Below, piece after piece: positions 43,701 to 58,800 of a DNA stretch of 64,000 nt. Each line of letters begins with the position of its first letter. The stretch's first letter is position 1. The notes beneath the pieces were generated by a model. That model saw only the letters and a program-made list of their open reading frames with translations. It had not been told where the DNA came from and made no database searches. A program made the position numbers and the translations under genes. This stretch comes from Glandiceps talaboti (Eukaryota > Hemichordata > Enteropneusta > Spengelidae), in contig NC_135549.1 of the NCBI RefSeq assembly GCF_964340395.1, forward strand, positions 30,920,832 to 30,984,831, given 5' to 3'.

Positions 43701-46700
43701 TGTAAACAACTAACTTTGTTCTATTGCAGTGTATGGTGGGAATAGAATAGAATAATTTGATAGTAGAGTGGTGATTGTTCAACATATATTAAAATGGAAT
43801 AATCCTTCTCCTTAGTAACATTTGTAAACAACTAACTTTGTTCTATTGCAGTGTATGATGGGAATAGAATAGAATAATTTGATGATAGAATGGTGATTAT
43901 TCTACCTATATTAAAATGGAATAATCCTTCACCTTAGTAACATTTGTAAACAACTCACTTTGTTCTATTGCAATGTATGATGGTAATAGCATAGAATAAT
44001 TTGATAGTAGAATGGTGATTATTCTACCTATATTAAAATGAAATAATCCTTTTCCTTAGTAACATTTGTAAACAACTAACTTTGTTCTATTGCAATGTAT
44101 GATGGGAATAGAATAGAATAATTTGATAGTAGAATGGTGATTATTCTACCTATATTAAAATGAAATAATCCTTTTCCTTAGTAACATTTGTAAACAACTA
44201 ACTTTGTTCTATTGCAGTGTATGATGGGAATAGAATAATATAATTTGATGATAGAATGGTGATTATTCTACCTATATTAAAATGAAATAATCCTTCTCCT
44301 TAGTAACATTTGTAAACAACTAACTTTGTTCTATTGCAGTGTATGATGGTAATAGCATAGAATAATTTGATGATAGAATGGTGGTTATTCTACCTATATT
44401 AAAATGGAATAATCCTTCTCCTTAGTAACATTTGTAAACAACTTACTTTGTTCTATTGCAATGTATGATGGTAATAGCATAGAATAATTTCATAGTAGAG
44501 TGGTGATTATTCTACCTATATTAAAATGGAATAATCCTTCTCCTTAGTAACATTTGTAAACAACTTACTTTGTTCTATTGCAATGTATGATGGTAATAGC
44601 ATAGAATAATTTGATAGTAGAGTGGTGATTATTCTACCTATATTAAAATGGAATAATTCTTCTCCTTAGTAACATTTGTAAACAACTAACTTTGTTCTAT
44701 TGCAATGTATGATGGTAATAGAATAGAATAATTTGATGATATAATGGTGATTATTCTACCTATATTAAAATGAAATAATCCTTTTCCTTAGTAACATTTG
44801 TAAACAACTAACTTTGTTCTATTGCAGTGTTTGGTGGGAATAGAATAGAATAATTTGATAGTAGAGTGGTGATTGTTCAACATATATTAAAATGGAATAA
44901 TCCTTCTCCTTAGTAACATTTGTAAACAACTAACTTTGTTCTTATGCAGTGTATGGTGGGAATAGAATAGAATAATTTGATAGTTGAATGGTGGTTATTC
45001 TACCTATATTAAAATGGAATGAATAATCCTTCTCCTTAGTAACATTTGTAAACAACTAACTTTGTTCTATTGCAGTGTATGGTGGGAATAGAATAGAATA
45101 ATTTGATAGTAGAGTGGTGATTGTTCAACATATATTAAAATGGAATAATCCTTCTCCTTAGTAACATTTGTAAACAACTAACTTTGTTCTATTGCAGTGT
45201 ATGATGGGAATAGAATAGAATAATTTGATGATAGAATGGTGATTATTCTACCTATATTAAAATGGAATAATCCTTCACCTTAGTAACATTTGTAAACAAC
45301 TCACTTTGTTCTATTGCAATGTATGATGGTAATAGCATAGAATAATTTGATAGTAGAATGGTGATTATTCTACCTATATTAAAATGAAATAATCCTTCTC
45401 CTTAGTAACATTTGTAAACAACTAACTTTGCTCTATTGCAATGTATGATGGGAATAGAATAGAATAATTTGATGATAGAATGGTGATTATTCTACCTATA
45501 TTAAAATGGAATAATCCTCCTTAGTAACATTTGTAAACAACTTACTTTGTTCTATTGCAATGTATGATGGTAATAGCATAGAATAATTTGATAGTAGAGT
45601 GGTGATTATTCTACCTATATTAAAATGGAATAATCCTTCTCCTTAGTAACATTTGTAAACAACTAACTTTGTTCTATTGCAATGTATGATGGTAATAGCA
45701 TAGAATAATTTGATAGTAGAGTGGTGATTATTCTACCTATATTAAAATGGAATAAATCTTCTCCTTAGTAACATTTGTAAACAACTAACTTTGTTCTATT
45801 GCAATGTATGATGGTAATAGAATAGAATAATTTGATGATAGAATGGTGATTATTCTACCTATATTAAAATGAAATAATACTTTTCCTTAGTAACATTTGT
45901 AAACAACTAACTTTGCTCTATTGCAATGTATGATGGGAATAGAATAGAATAATTTGATGATAGAATGGTGATTATTCTACCTATATTAAAATGGAATAAT
46001 CCTTCTCCTTAGTAACATTTGTAAACAACTTACTTTGTTCTATTGCAATGTATGATGGTAATAGCATAGAATAATTTGATAGTAGAGTGGTGATTATTCT
46101 ACCTATATTAAAATGGAATAATTCTTCTCCTTAGTAACATTTGTAAACAACTAACTTTGTTCTATTGCAATGTATGATGGTAATAGAATAGAATAATTTG
46201 ATGATAGAATGGTGATTATTCTACCTATATTAAAATGAAATAATCCTTTTCCTTAGTAACATTTGTAAACAACTAACTTTGTTCTATTGCAGTGTATGAT
46301 GGGAATAGAATAGAATAATTTGATGATAGAATGGTGATTTTTCTAACTATATTAAAATGGAATAATCCTTCTCCTTAGTAACATTTGTAAACAACTAACT
46401 TTGTTCTATTGCAATGTATGGTGGGAATAGAATAGAATAATTTGATAGTAGAGTGGTGATTATTCTACCTATATTAAAATGAAATAATCCTTCTCCTTAG
46501 TAACATTTGTAAACAACTTACTTTGTTCTATTGCAGTGTATGATGGGAATAGAATAGAATAATTTGATGATATAATGGTGATTATTCTACCTATATTAAA
46601 ATGAAATAATCCTTTTCCTTAGTAACATTTGTAAACAACTAACTTTGTTCTATTGCAGTGTTTGGTGGGAATAGAATAGAATAATTTGATAGTAGAGTGG

Positions 46701-49700
46701 TGATTGTTCAACATATATTAAAATGGAATAATCCTTCTCCTTAGTAACATTTGTAAACAACTAACTTTGTTCTATTGCAGTGTATGATGGGAATATAATA
46801 GAATAATTTGATAGTAGAGTGGTGATTGATTAACCTATATTAAAATGGAATAATCCTTCTCCTTAGTAACATTTGTAAACAACTAACTTTGTTCTATTGC
46901 AATGTATGATGGTAATAGCATAGAATAATTTGATAGTAGAGTGATGATTATTCTACCTATATTAAAATGGAATAATCCTTCTCCTTAGTAACATTTGTAA
47001 ACAACTAACTTTGTTCTATTGCAATGTATGATGGGAATAGAATAGAATATTTGATAGTACAGTGGTGATTGTTCAACATATATTAAAATGGAATAATCCT
47101 TCTCCTTAGTAACATTTGTAAACAACTAACTTTGTTCTTATGCAGTGTATGGTGGGAATAGAATAGAATAATTTGATAGTTGAATGGTGGTTATTCTACC
47201 TATATTAAAATGGAATGAATAATCCTTCTCCTTAGTAACATTTGTAAATAACTAACTTTGTTCTATTGCAGTGTATGGTAGGAATAGAATAGAATAATTT
47301 GATAGTAGAGTGGTGATTGTTCAACATATATTAAAATGGAATAATCCTTCTCCTTAGTAACATTTGTAAACAACTAACTTTGTTCTATTGCAGTGTATGA
47401 TGGGAATAGAATAGAATAATTTGATAGTAGAGTGGTGATTATTCTACCTATATTAAAATGGAATAATCCTTCTCCTTAGTAACATTTGTAAACAACTAAC
47501 TTTGTTCTATTGCAATGTATGATGGTAATAGCATAGAATAATTTGATGATAGAGTGGTGATTATTCTACCTATATTAAAATGGAATAATTCTTCTCCTTA
47601 GTAACATTTGTAAACAACTAACTTTGTTCTATTGCAATGTATGATGGTAATAGAATAGAATAATTTGATGATAGAATGGTGATTATTCTACCTATATTAA
47701 AATGAAATAATCCTTTTCCTTAGTAACATTTGTAAACAACTAACTTTGCTCTATTGCAATGTATGATGGGAATAGCATAGAATAATTTGATGATAGAATG
47801 GTGATTATTCTACCTATATTAAAATGGAATAATCCTTCTCCTTAGTAACATTTGTAATCAACTAACTTTGTTCTATTGCAATGTATGGTGGGAATAGAAT
47901 AGAATAATTTGATAGTAGAGTGGTGATTATTCTACCTATATTAAAATGGAATAATCCTTCTCCTTAGTAACATTTGTAAACAACTAACTTTGTTCTATTG
48001 CAATGTATGATGGGAATAGAATAGAATATTTGATAGTACAGTGGTGATTGTTCAACATATATTAAAATGGAATAATCCTTCTCCTTAGTAACATTTGTAA
48101 ACAACTAACTTTGTTCTATTGCAGTGTATGATGGGAATAGAATAGAATAATTTGATGATAGAATGGTGATTATTCTACCTATATTAAAATGGAATAATCC
48201 TTCACCTTAGTAACATTTGTAAACAACTCACTTTGTTCTATTGCAATGTATGATGGTAATAGCATAGAATAATTTGATAGTAGAATGGTGATTATTCTAC
48301 CTATATTAAAATGAAATAATCCTTTTCCTTAGTAACATTTGTAAACAACTAACTTTGCTCTATTGCAATGTATGATGGGAATAGAATAATATAATTTGAT
48401 GATAGAATGGTGATTATTCTACCTATATTAAAATGGAATAATCCTTTTCCTTAGTAACATTTGTAAACAACTAACTTTGTTCTATTGCAATGTATGATGG
48501 TAATAGCATAGAATAATTTGATGATAGAGTGGTGATTATTCTACCTATATTAAAATGGAATAATCCTTCTCCTTAGTAACATTTGTAAACAACTTACTTT
48601 GTTCTATTGCAATGTATGATGGTAATAGCATAGAATAATTTGATAGTAGAGTGGTGATTATTCTACCTATATTAAAATGGAATAATCCTTCTCCTTAGTA
48701 ACATTTGTAAACAACTTACTTTGTTCTATTGCAATGTATGATGGTAATAGCATAGAATAATTTGATAGTAGAGTGGTGATTATTCTATCTATATTAAAAT
48801 GGAATAATTCTTCTCCTTAGTAACATTTGTAAACAACTAACTTTGTTCTATTGCAATGTATGATGGTAATAGAATAGAATAATTTGATGATAGAATGGTG
48901 ATTATTCTACCTATATTAAAATGAAATAATCCTTTTCCTTAGTAACATTTGCAAACAACTAACTTTGTTCTATTGCAGTGTATGATGGGAATAGAATAGA
49001 ATAATTTGATGATATAATGGTGATTATTCTACCTATATTAAAATGAAATAATCCTTTTCCTTAGTAACATTTGTAAACAACTAACTTTGTTCTATTGCAG
49101 TGTTTGGTGGGAATAGAATAGAATAATTTGATAGTAGAGTGGTGATTGTTCAACATATATTAAAATGGAATAATCCTTCTCCTTAGTAACATTTGTAAAC
49201 AACTAACTTTGTTCTTATGCAGTGTATGGTGGGAATAGAATAGAATAATTTGATAGTTGAATGGTGGTTATTCTACCTATATTAAAATGGAATGAATAAT
49301 CCTTCTCCTTAGTAACATTTGTAAACAACTAACTTTGTTCTATTGCAGCGTATGGTGGGAATAGAATAGAATAATTTGATAGTAGAGTGGTGATTGTTCT
49401 ACCTATATTAAAATGCAATAATTCTTCTCCTTAGTAACATTTGTAAACAACTAACTTTGTTCTATAGCAGTGTATGATGGGAATAGAATAGAATAATTTG
49501 ATAGTAGAGTGGTGATTGATCAACCTATATTAAAATGGAATAATCCTTCTCCTTAGTAACATTTGTAAACAACTAACTTTGTTCTATTGCAATGTATGAT
49601 GGGAATAGAATAGAATATTTGATAGTACAGTGGTGATTGTTCAACATATATTAAAATGGAATAATCCTTCTCCTTAGTAACATTTGTAAACAACTAACTT

Positions 49701-49800
49701 TGTTCTTATGCAGTGTATGGTGGGAATAGAACAGAATAATTTGATAGTTGAATGGTGGTTATTCTACCTATATTAAAATGGAATAATCCTTCTCCTTAGT
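34701..49800. repeat. Satellite domain D: overlapping kilobase-scale duplications
   Basis: Markers recur at several spacings. GTAATCAACTAAC is at 35391 and 37834 (2443 bp); with the downstream TGCAATAATTC, CTATAGCAG and CTTTCTTC variants it defines a duplicated stretch of about 1.1 kb. CCTTCACCTTAG is at about 38,919 and 40,754 (about 15 monomers) and again near 43,929, 45,274 and 48,203. GCAGTGTTTGG recurs near 40,301, 41,890, 44,827, 46,660 and 49,098. No single period covers the whole domain. Limits are approximate. Confidence 0.7.
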
Positions 49801-52800
49801 AATATTTGTAAACAACTAACTTTTTTCTATTGTAGTGTATGGTGGGAATAGAATAGAATAATTTGATAGTAGAGTGGTGATTGTTCATCATATATTAAAA
49901 TGGAATAATCCTTCTCCTTAGTAACATTTGTAAACAACTCACTTTGTTCTATTGTAGTGTATGGTGGGAATAGAATAGAATAATTTGATAGTAGAGTGGT
50001 GATTGTTCATCATATATTAAAATGGAATAATCCTTCTCCTTAGTAACATTTGTAAACAACTCACTTTGTTCTATTGCAATGTATGATGCTAATAGCATAG
50101 AATAATTTGATAGTAGAATGGTGATTATTCTACCTATATTAAAATGAAATAATCCTTTTCCTTAGTAACATTTGTAAACAACTAACTTTGCTCTATTGCA
50201 ATGTATGATGGGAATAGAATAGAATAATTTGATAGTAGAGTGGTGATTGTTCAACATATATTAAAATGGAATAATCCTTCTCCTTAGTAACATTTGTAAA
50301 CAACTAACTTTGTTCTATTGCAGTGTATGATGGGAATAGAATAGAATAATTTGATGATAGAATGGTGATTATTCTACCTATATTAAAATGGAATAATCCT
50401 TCACCTTAGTAACATTTGTAAACAACTCACTTTGTTCTATTGCAATGTATGATGGTAATAGCATAGAATAATTTGATAGTAGAATGGTGATTATTCTACC
50501 TATATTAAAATGAAATAATCCTTTTCCTTAGTAACATTTGTAAACAACTAACTTTGCTCTATTGCAATGTATGATGGTAATAGCATAGAATAATTTGATA
50601 GTAGAATGGTGATTATTCTACCTATATTAAAATGGAATAATACTTCTCCTTAGTAACATTTGTAAACAACTAACTTTGTTCTATTGCAATGTATGATGGT
50701 AATAGCATAGAATAATTTGATAGTAGAGTGGTGATTATTCTACCTATATTAAAATGGAATAATCCTTCTCCTTAGTAACATTTGTAAACAACTAACGTTG
50801 TTCTATTGCAATGTATGATGGTAATAGCATAGAATAATTTGATGATAGAGTGGTGATTATTCTACCTATATTAAAATGGAATAATTTTTCTCCTTAGTAA
50901 CATTTGTAAACAACTAACTTTGTTCTATTGCAATGTATGATGGTAATAGCATAGAATAATTTGATGATAGAATGGTGATTATTCTACCTATATTAAAATG
51001 GAATAATCCTTCTCCTTAGTAACATTTGTAATCAACTAACTTTGTTCTATTGCAATGTATGGTGGGAATAGAATAGAATAATTTGATAGTAGAGTGGTGA
51101 TTATTCTACCTATATTAAAATGCAATAATTCTTCTCCTTAGTAACATTTGTAAACAACTAACTTTGTTCTATAGCAGTGTATGATGGGAATAGAATAGAA
51201 TAATTTGATGATATAATGGTGATTATTCTACCTATATTAAAATGAAATAATCCTTTTCCTTAGTAACATTTGTAAACAACAAACTTTCTTCTATTGCAGT
51301 GTATGGTGGGAATAGAATAGAATAATTTGATAGTAGAGTGGTGATTGTTCAACATATATTAAAATGGAATAATCCTTCTCCTTAGTAACATTTGTAAACA
51401 ACTAACTTTGTTCTATTGCAGTGTATGATGGGAATATAATAGAATAATTTGATAGTAGAGTGGTGATTGATCAACCTATATTAAAATGGAATAATCCTTC
51501 TCCTTAGTAATATTTGTAAACAACTAACTTTGTTCTATTGCAATGTATGATGGGAATAGAATAGAATATTTGATAGTACAGTGGTGATTGTTCAACATAT
51601 ATTAAAATGGAATAATCCTTCTCCTTAGTAACATTTGTAAACAACTAACTTTGTTCTTATGCAGTGTATGGTGGGAATAGAACAGAATAATTTGATAGTT
51701 GAATGGTGGTTATTCTACCTATATTAAAATGGAATAATCCTTCTCCTTAGTAATATTTGTAAACAACTAACTTTTTTCTATTGTAGTGTATGGTGGGAAT
51801 AGAATAGAATAATTTGATAGTAGAGTGGTGATTGTTCATCATATATTAAAATGGAATAATCCTTCTCCTTAGTAACATTTGTAAACAACTCACTTTGTTC
51901 TATTGCAATGTATGATGCTAATAGCATAGAATAATTTGATAGTAGAATGGTGATTATTCTACCTATATTAAAATGAAATAATCCTTTTCCTTAGTAACAT
52001 TTGTAAACAACTAACTTTGCTCTATTGCAATGTATGATGGGAATAGAATAGAATAATTTGATGATAGAATGGTGATTATTCTACCTATATTAAAATGGAA
52101 TAATCGTTCTCCTTAGTAACATTTGTAAACAACTTACTTTGTTCTATTGCAATGTATGATGGTAATAGCATAGAATAATTTGATAGTAGAGTGGTGATTA
52201 TTCTACCTATATTAAAATGGAATAATCCTTCTCCTTAGTAACATTTGTAAACAACTAACTTTGTTCTATTGCAGTGTATGGTGGGAATAGAATAGAATAA
52301 TTTGATAGTAGAGTGGTGATTGTTCAACATATATTAAAATGGAATAATCCTTCTCCTTAGTAAAATTTGTAAACAACTAACTTTGTTCTATTGCAGTGTA
52401 TGATGGGAATAGAATAGAATAATTTGATGATAGAATGGTGATTATTCTACCTATATTAAAATGGAATAATCCTTCTCCTTAGTAATATTTGTAAACAACT
52501 AACTTTTTTCTATTGTAGTGTATGGTGGGAATAGAATAGAATAATTTGATAGTAGAGTGGTGATTGTTCATCATATATTAAAATGGAATAATCCTTCTCC
52601 TTAGTAACATTTGTAAACAACTCACTTTGTTCTATTGCAATGTATGATGCTAATAGCATAGAATAATTTGATAGTAGAATGGTGATTATTCTACCTATAT
52701 TAAAATGAAATAATCCTTTTCCTTAGTAACATTTGTAAACAACTAACTTTGCTCTATTGCAATGTATGATGGGAATAGAATAGAATAATTTGATGATAGA

Positions 52801-55800
52801 ATGGTGATTATTCTACCTATATTAAAATGGAATAATCGTTCTCCTTAGTAACATTTGTAAACAACTTACTTTGTTCTATTGCAATGTATGATTGTAATAG
52901 CATAGAATAATTTGATAGTAGAGTGGTGATTATTCTACCTATATTAAAATGGAATAATCCTTCTCCATAGTAACATTTGTAAACAACTAACTTTGTTCTA
53001 TTGCAATGTATGATGGTAATAGCATAGAATAATTTGATAGTAGAGTGGTGATTATTCTACCTATATTAAAATGGAATAATTCTTCTCCTTAGTAACATTT
53101 GTAAACAACTAACTTTGTTCTATTGCAATGTATGATGGTAATAGAATAGAATAATTTGATGATAGAATGGTGATTATTCTACCTATATTAAAATGAAATA
53201 ATCCTTTTCCTTAGTAACATTTGTAAACAACTAACTTTGCTCTATTGCAATGTATGATGGGAATAGAATAGAATAATTTGATGATAGAATGGTGATTATT
53301 CTACCTATATTAAAATGGAATAATTCTTCTCCTTAGTAACATTTGTAAACAACTAACTTTGTTCTATTGCAATGTATGATGGTAATAGAATAGAATAATT
53401 TGATGATAGAATGGTGATTATTCTACCTATATTAAAATGGAATAATCCTTCTCCTTAGTAACATTTGTAATCAACTAACTTTGTTCTATTGCAATGTATG
53501 GTGGGAATAGAATAGAATAATTTGATAGTAGAGTGGTGATTATTCTACCTATATTAAAATGCAATAATTCTTCTCCTTAGTAACATTTGTAAACAACTAA
53601 CTTTGTTCTATTGCAATGTATGATGGTAATAGAATAGAATAATTTGATGATAGAATGGTGATTATTCTACCTATATTAAAATGGAATAATCCTTCTCCTT
53701 AGTAACATTTGTAAACAACTAACTTTTTTCTATTGTAGTGTATGGTGGGAATAGAATAGAATAATTTGATAGTAGAGTGGTGATTGTTCATCATATATTA
53801 AAATGGAATAATCCTTCTCCTTAGTAACATTTGTAAACAACTCACTTTGTTCTATTGCAATGTATGATGCTAATAGCATAGAATAATTTGATAGTAGAAT
53901 GGTGATTATTCTACCTATATTAAAATGAAATAATCCTTTTCCTTAGTAACATTTGTAAACAACTAACTTTGCTCTATTGCAATGTATGATGGGAATAGAA
54001 TAGAATAATTTGATGATAGAATGGTGATTATTCTACCTATATTAAAATGGAATAATCGTTCTCCTTAGTAACATTTGTAAACAACTTACTTTGTTCTATT
54101 GCAATGTATGATGGTAATAGCATAGAATAACTTGATAGTAGAGTGGTTATTATTCTACCTATATTAAAATGGAACAATCCTTCTCCTTAGTAACATTTGT
54201 AAACAACTAACTTTGTTCTATTGCAATGTATGATGGTAATAGCATAGAATAATTTGATAGTAGAGTGGTGATTATTCTACCTATATTAAAATGGAATAAT
54301 TCTTCTCCTTAGTAACATTTGTAAACAACTAACTTTGTTCTATTGCAGTGTATGATGGGAATAGAATAGAATAATTTGATAGTAGAGTGGTGATTATTCT
54401 ACCTATATTAAAATGGAATAATCCTTCTCCTTAGTAACATTTGTAAACAGCTAACTTTGTTCTATTGCAGTGTATGATGGGAATAGAATAGAATAATTTG
54501 ATGATAGAATGGTGATTATTCTACCTATATTAAAATGGAATAATCCTTCTCCTTAGTAATATTTGTAAACAACTTACTTTGTTCTATTGCAATGTATGAT
54601 GGGAATAGCATAGAATAATTTGATAGTAGAGTGGTGATTGTTCAACATATATTAAAATGGAATAATCCTTCTCCTTAGTAACATTTGTAAACAACTAACT
54701 TTGTTCTATTGCAATGTATGATGGTAATAGCATAGAATAATTTGATAACAGAATGGTGATTATTCTACCTATATTAAAATGGAATAATACTTCTCCTTAG
54801 TAACATTTGTAAACAACTTACTTTGTTCTATTGCAATGTATGATGGTAATAGCATAGAATAATTTGATAGTAGAGTGGTGATTATTCTACCTATATTAAA
54901 ATGGAATAATACTTCTCCTTAGTAACATTTGTAAACAACTTACTTTGTTCTATTGCAATGTATGATGGTAATAGAATAGAATAATTTGATGATAGAATGG
55001 TGATTATTCTACCTATATTAAAATGGAATAATCCTTCTCTTTAGTAACATTTGTAATCAACTAACTTTGTTCTATTGCAATGTATGGTGGGAATAGAATA
55101 GAATAATTTGATAGTAGAGTGGTGATTATTCTACCTATATTAAAATGCAATAATTCTTCTCCTTAGTAACATTTGTAAACAACTAACTTTGTTCTATTGC
55201 AATGTATGATGGTAATAGAATAGAATAATTTGATGATAGAATGGTGATTATTCTACCTATATTAAAATGGAATAATCCTTCTCCTTAGTAACATTTGTAA
55301 ACAACTAACTTTTTTCTATTGTAGTGTATGGTGGGAATAGAATAGAATAATTTGATAGTAGAGTGGTGATTGTTCATCATATATTAAAATGGAATAATCC
55401 TTCTCCTTAGTAACATTTGTAAACAACTCACTTTGTTCTATTGCAATGTATGATGCTAATAGCATAGAATAATTTGATAGTAGAATGGTGATTATTCTAC
55501 CTATATTAAAATGAAATAATCCTTTTCCTTAGTAACATTTGTAAACAACTAACTTTGCTCTATTGCAATGTATGATGGGAATAGAATAGAATAATTTGAT
55601 GATAGAATGGTGATTATTCTACCTATATTAAAATGGAATAATCGTTCTCCTTAGTAACATTTGTAAACAACTTACTTTGTTCTATTGCAATGTATGATGG
55701 TAATAGCATAGAATAATTTGATAGTAGAGTGGTTATTATTCTACCTATATTAAAATGGAACAATCCTTCTCCTTAGTAACATTTGTAAACAACTAACTTT

Positions 55801-58800
55801 GTTCTATTGCAATGTATGATGGTAATAGCATAGAATAATTTGATAGTAGAGTGGTGATTATTCTACCTATATTAAAATGGAATAATTCTTCTCCTTAGTA
55901 ACATTTGTAAACAACTAACTTTGTTCTATTGCAATGTATGATGGTAATAGAATAGAATAATTTGATGATAGAATGGTGATTATTCTACCTATATTAAAAT
56001 GGAATAATCCTTCTCCTTAGTAACATTTGTAATCAACTAACTTTGTTCTATTGCAATGTATGGTGGGAATAGAATAGAATAATTTGATAGTAGAGTGGTG
56101 ATTATTCTACCTATATTAAAATGCAATAATTCTTCTCCTTAGTAACATTTGTAAACAACTAACTTTGTTCTATTGCAATGTATGATGGTAATAGAATAGA
56201 ATAATTTGATGATAGAATGGTGATTATTCTACCTATATTAAAATGGAATAATCCTTCTCCTTAGTAACATTTGTAAACAACTAACTTTTTTCTATTGTAG
56301 TGTATGGTGGGAATAGAATAGAATAATTTGATAGTAGAGTGGTGATTGTTCATCATATATTAAAATGGAATAATCCTTCTCCTTAGTAACATTTGTAAAC
56401 AACTCACTTTGTTCTATTGCAATGTATGATGCTAATAGCATAGAATAATTTGATAGTAGAATGGTGATTATTCTACCTATATTAAAATGAAATAATCCTT
56501 TTCCTTAGTAACATTTGTAAACAACTAACTTTGCTCTATTGCAATGTATGATGGGAATAGAATAGAATAATTTGATGATAGAATGGTGATTATTCTACCT
56601 ATATTAAAATGGAATAATCGTTCTCCTTAGTAACATTTGTAAACAACTTACTTTGTTCTATTGCAATGTATGATGGTAATAGCATAGAATAATTTGATAG
56701 TAGAGTGGTTATTATTCTACCTATATTAAAATGGAACAATCCTTCTCCTTAGTAACATTTGTAAACAACTAACTTTGTTCTATTGCAGTGTATGATGGTA
56801 ATAGCATAGAATAATTTGATAGTAGAGTGGTGATTATTCTACCTATATTAAAATGGAATAATTCTTCTCCTTAGTAACATTTGTAAACAACTAACTTTGT
56901 TCTATTGCAGTGTATGATGGGAATAGAATAGAATAATTTGATAGTAGAGTGGTGATTATTCTACCTATATTAAAATGGAATAATCCTTCTCCTTAGTAAC
57001 ATTTGTAAACAGCTAACTTTGTTCTATTGCAGTGTATGATGGGAATAGAATAGAATAATTTGATGATAGAATGGTGATTATTCTACCTATATTAAAATGG
57101 AATAATCCTTCTCCTTAGTAATATTTGTAAACAACTTACTTTGTTCTATTGCAATGTATGATGGTAATAGAATAGAATAATTTGATGATAGAATGGTGAT
57201 TATTCTACCTATATTAAAATGGAATAATCCTTCTCCTTAGTAACATTTGTAAACAACTAACTTTTTTCTATTGTAGTGTATGGTGGGAATAGAATAGAAT
57301 AATTTGATAGTAGAGTGGTGATTGTTCATCATATATTAAAATGGAATAATCCTTCTCCTTAGTAACATTTGTAAACAACTCACTTTGTTCTATTGCAATG
57401 TATGATGCTAATAGCATAGAATAATTTGATAGTAGAATGGTGATTATTCTACCTATATTAAAATGAAATAATCCTTTTCCTTAGTAACATTTGTAAACAA
57501 CTAACTTTGCTCTATTGCAATGTATGATGGGAATAGAATAGAATAATTTGATGATAGAATGGTGATTATTCTACCTATATTAAAATGGAATAATCGTTCT
57601 CCTTAGTAACATTTGTAAACAACTTACTTTGTTCTATTGCAATGTATGATGGTAATAGCATAGAATAATTTGATAGTAGAGTGGTTATTATTCTACCTAT
57701 ATTAAAATGGAACAATCCTTCTCCTTAGTAACATTTGTAAACAACTAACTTTGTTCTATTGCAATGTATGATGGTAATAGCATAGAATAATTTGATAGTA
57801 GAGTGGTGATTATTCTACCTATATTAAAATGGAATAATTCTTCTCCTTAGTAACATTTGTAAACAACTAACTTTGTTCTATTGCAATGTATGATGGTAAT
57901 AGAATAGAATAATTTGATGATAGAATGGTGATTATTCTACCTATATTAAAATGGAATAATCCTTCTCCTTAGTAACATTTGTAATCAACTAACTTTGTTC
58001 TATTGCAATGTATGGTGGGAATAGAATAGAATAATTTGATAGTAGAATGGTGATTATTCTACCTATATTAAAATGGAATAATCCTTCTCCTTAGTAACAT
58101 TTGTAAACAACTAACTTTTTTCTATTGTAGTGTATGGTGGGAATAGAATAGAATAATTTGATAGTAGAGTGGTGATTGTTCATCATATATTAAAATGGAA
58201 TAATCCTTCTCCTTAGTAACATTTGTAAACAACTCACTTTGTTCTATTGCAATGTATGATGCTAATAGCATAGAATAATTTGATAGTAGAATGGTGATTA
58301 TTCTACCTATATTAAAATGAAATAATCCTTTTCCTTAGTAACATTTGTAAACAACTAACTTTGCTCTATTGCAATGTATGATGGGAATAGAATAGAATAA
58401 TTTGATGATAGAATGGTGATTATTCTACCTATATTAAAATGGAATAATCGTTCTCCTTAGTAACATTTGTAAACAACTTACTTTGTTCTATTGCAATGTA
58501 TGATGGTAATAGCATAGAATAATTTGATAGTAGAGTGGTTATTATTCTACCTATATTAAAATGGAACAATCCTTCTCCTTAGTAACATTTGTAAACAACT
58601 AACTTTGTTCTATTGCAGTGTATGATGGTAATAGCATAGAATAATTTGATAGTAGAGTGGTGATTATTCTACCTATATTAAAATGGAATAATTCTTCTCC
58701 TTAGTAACATTTGTAAACAGCTAACTTTGTTCTATTGCAGTGTATGATGGGAATAGAATAGAATAATTTGATGATAGAATGGTGATTATTCTACCTATAT

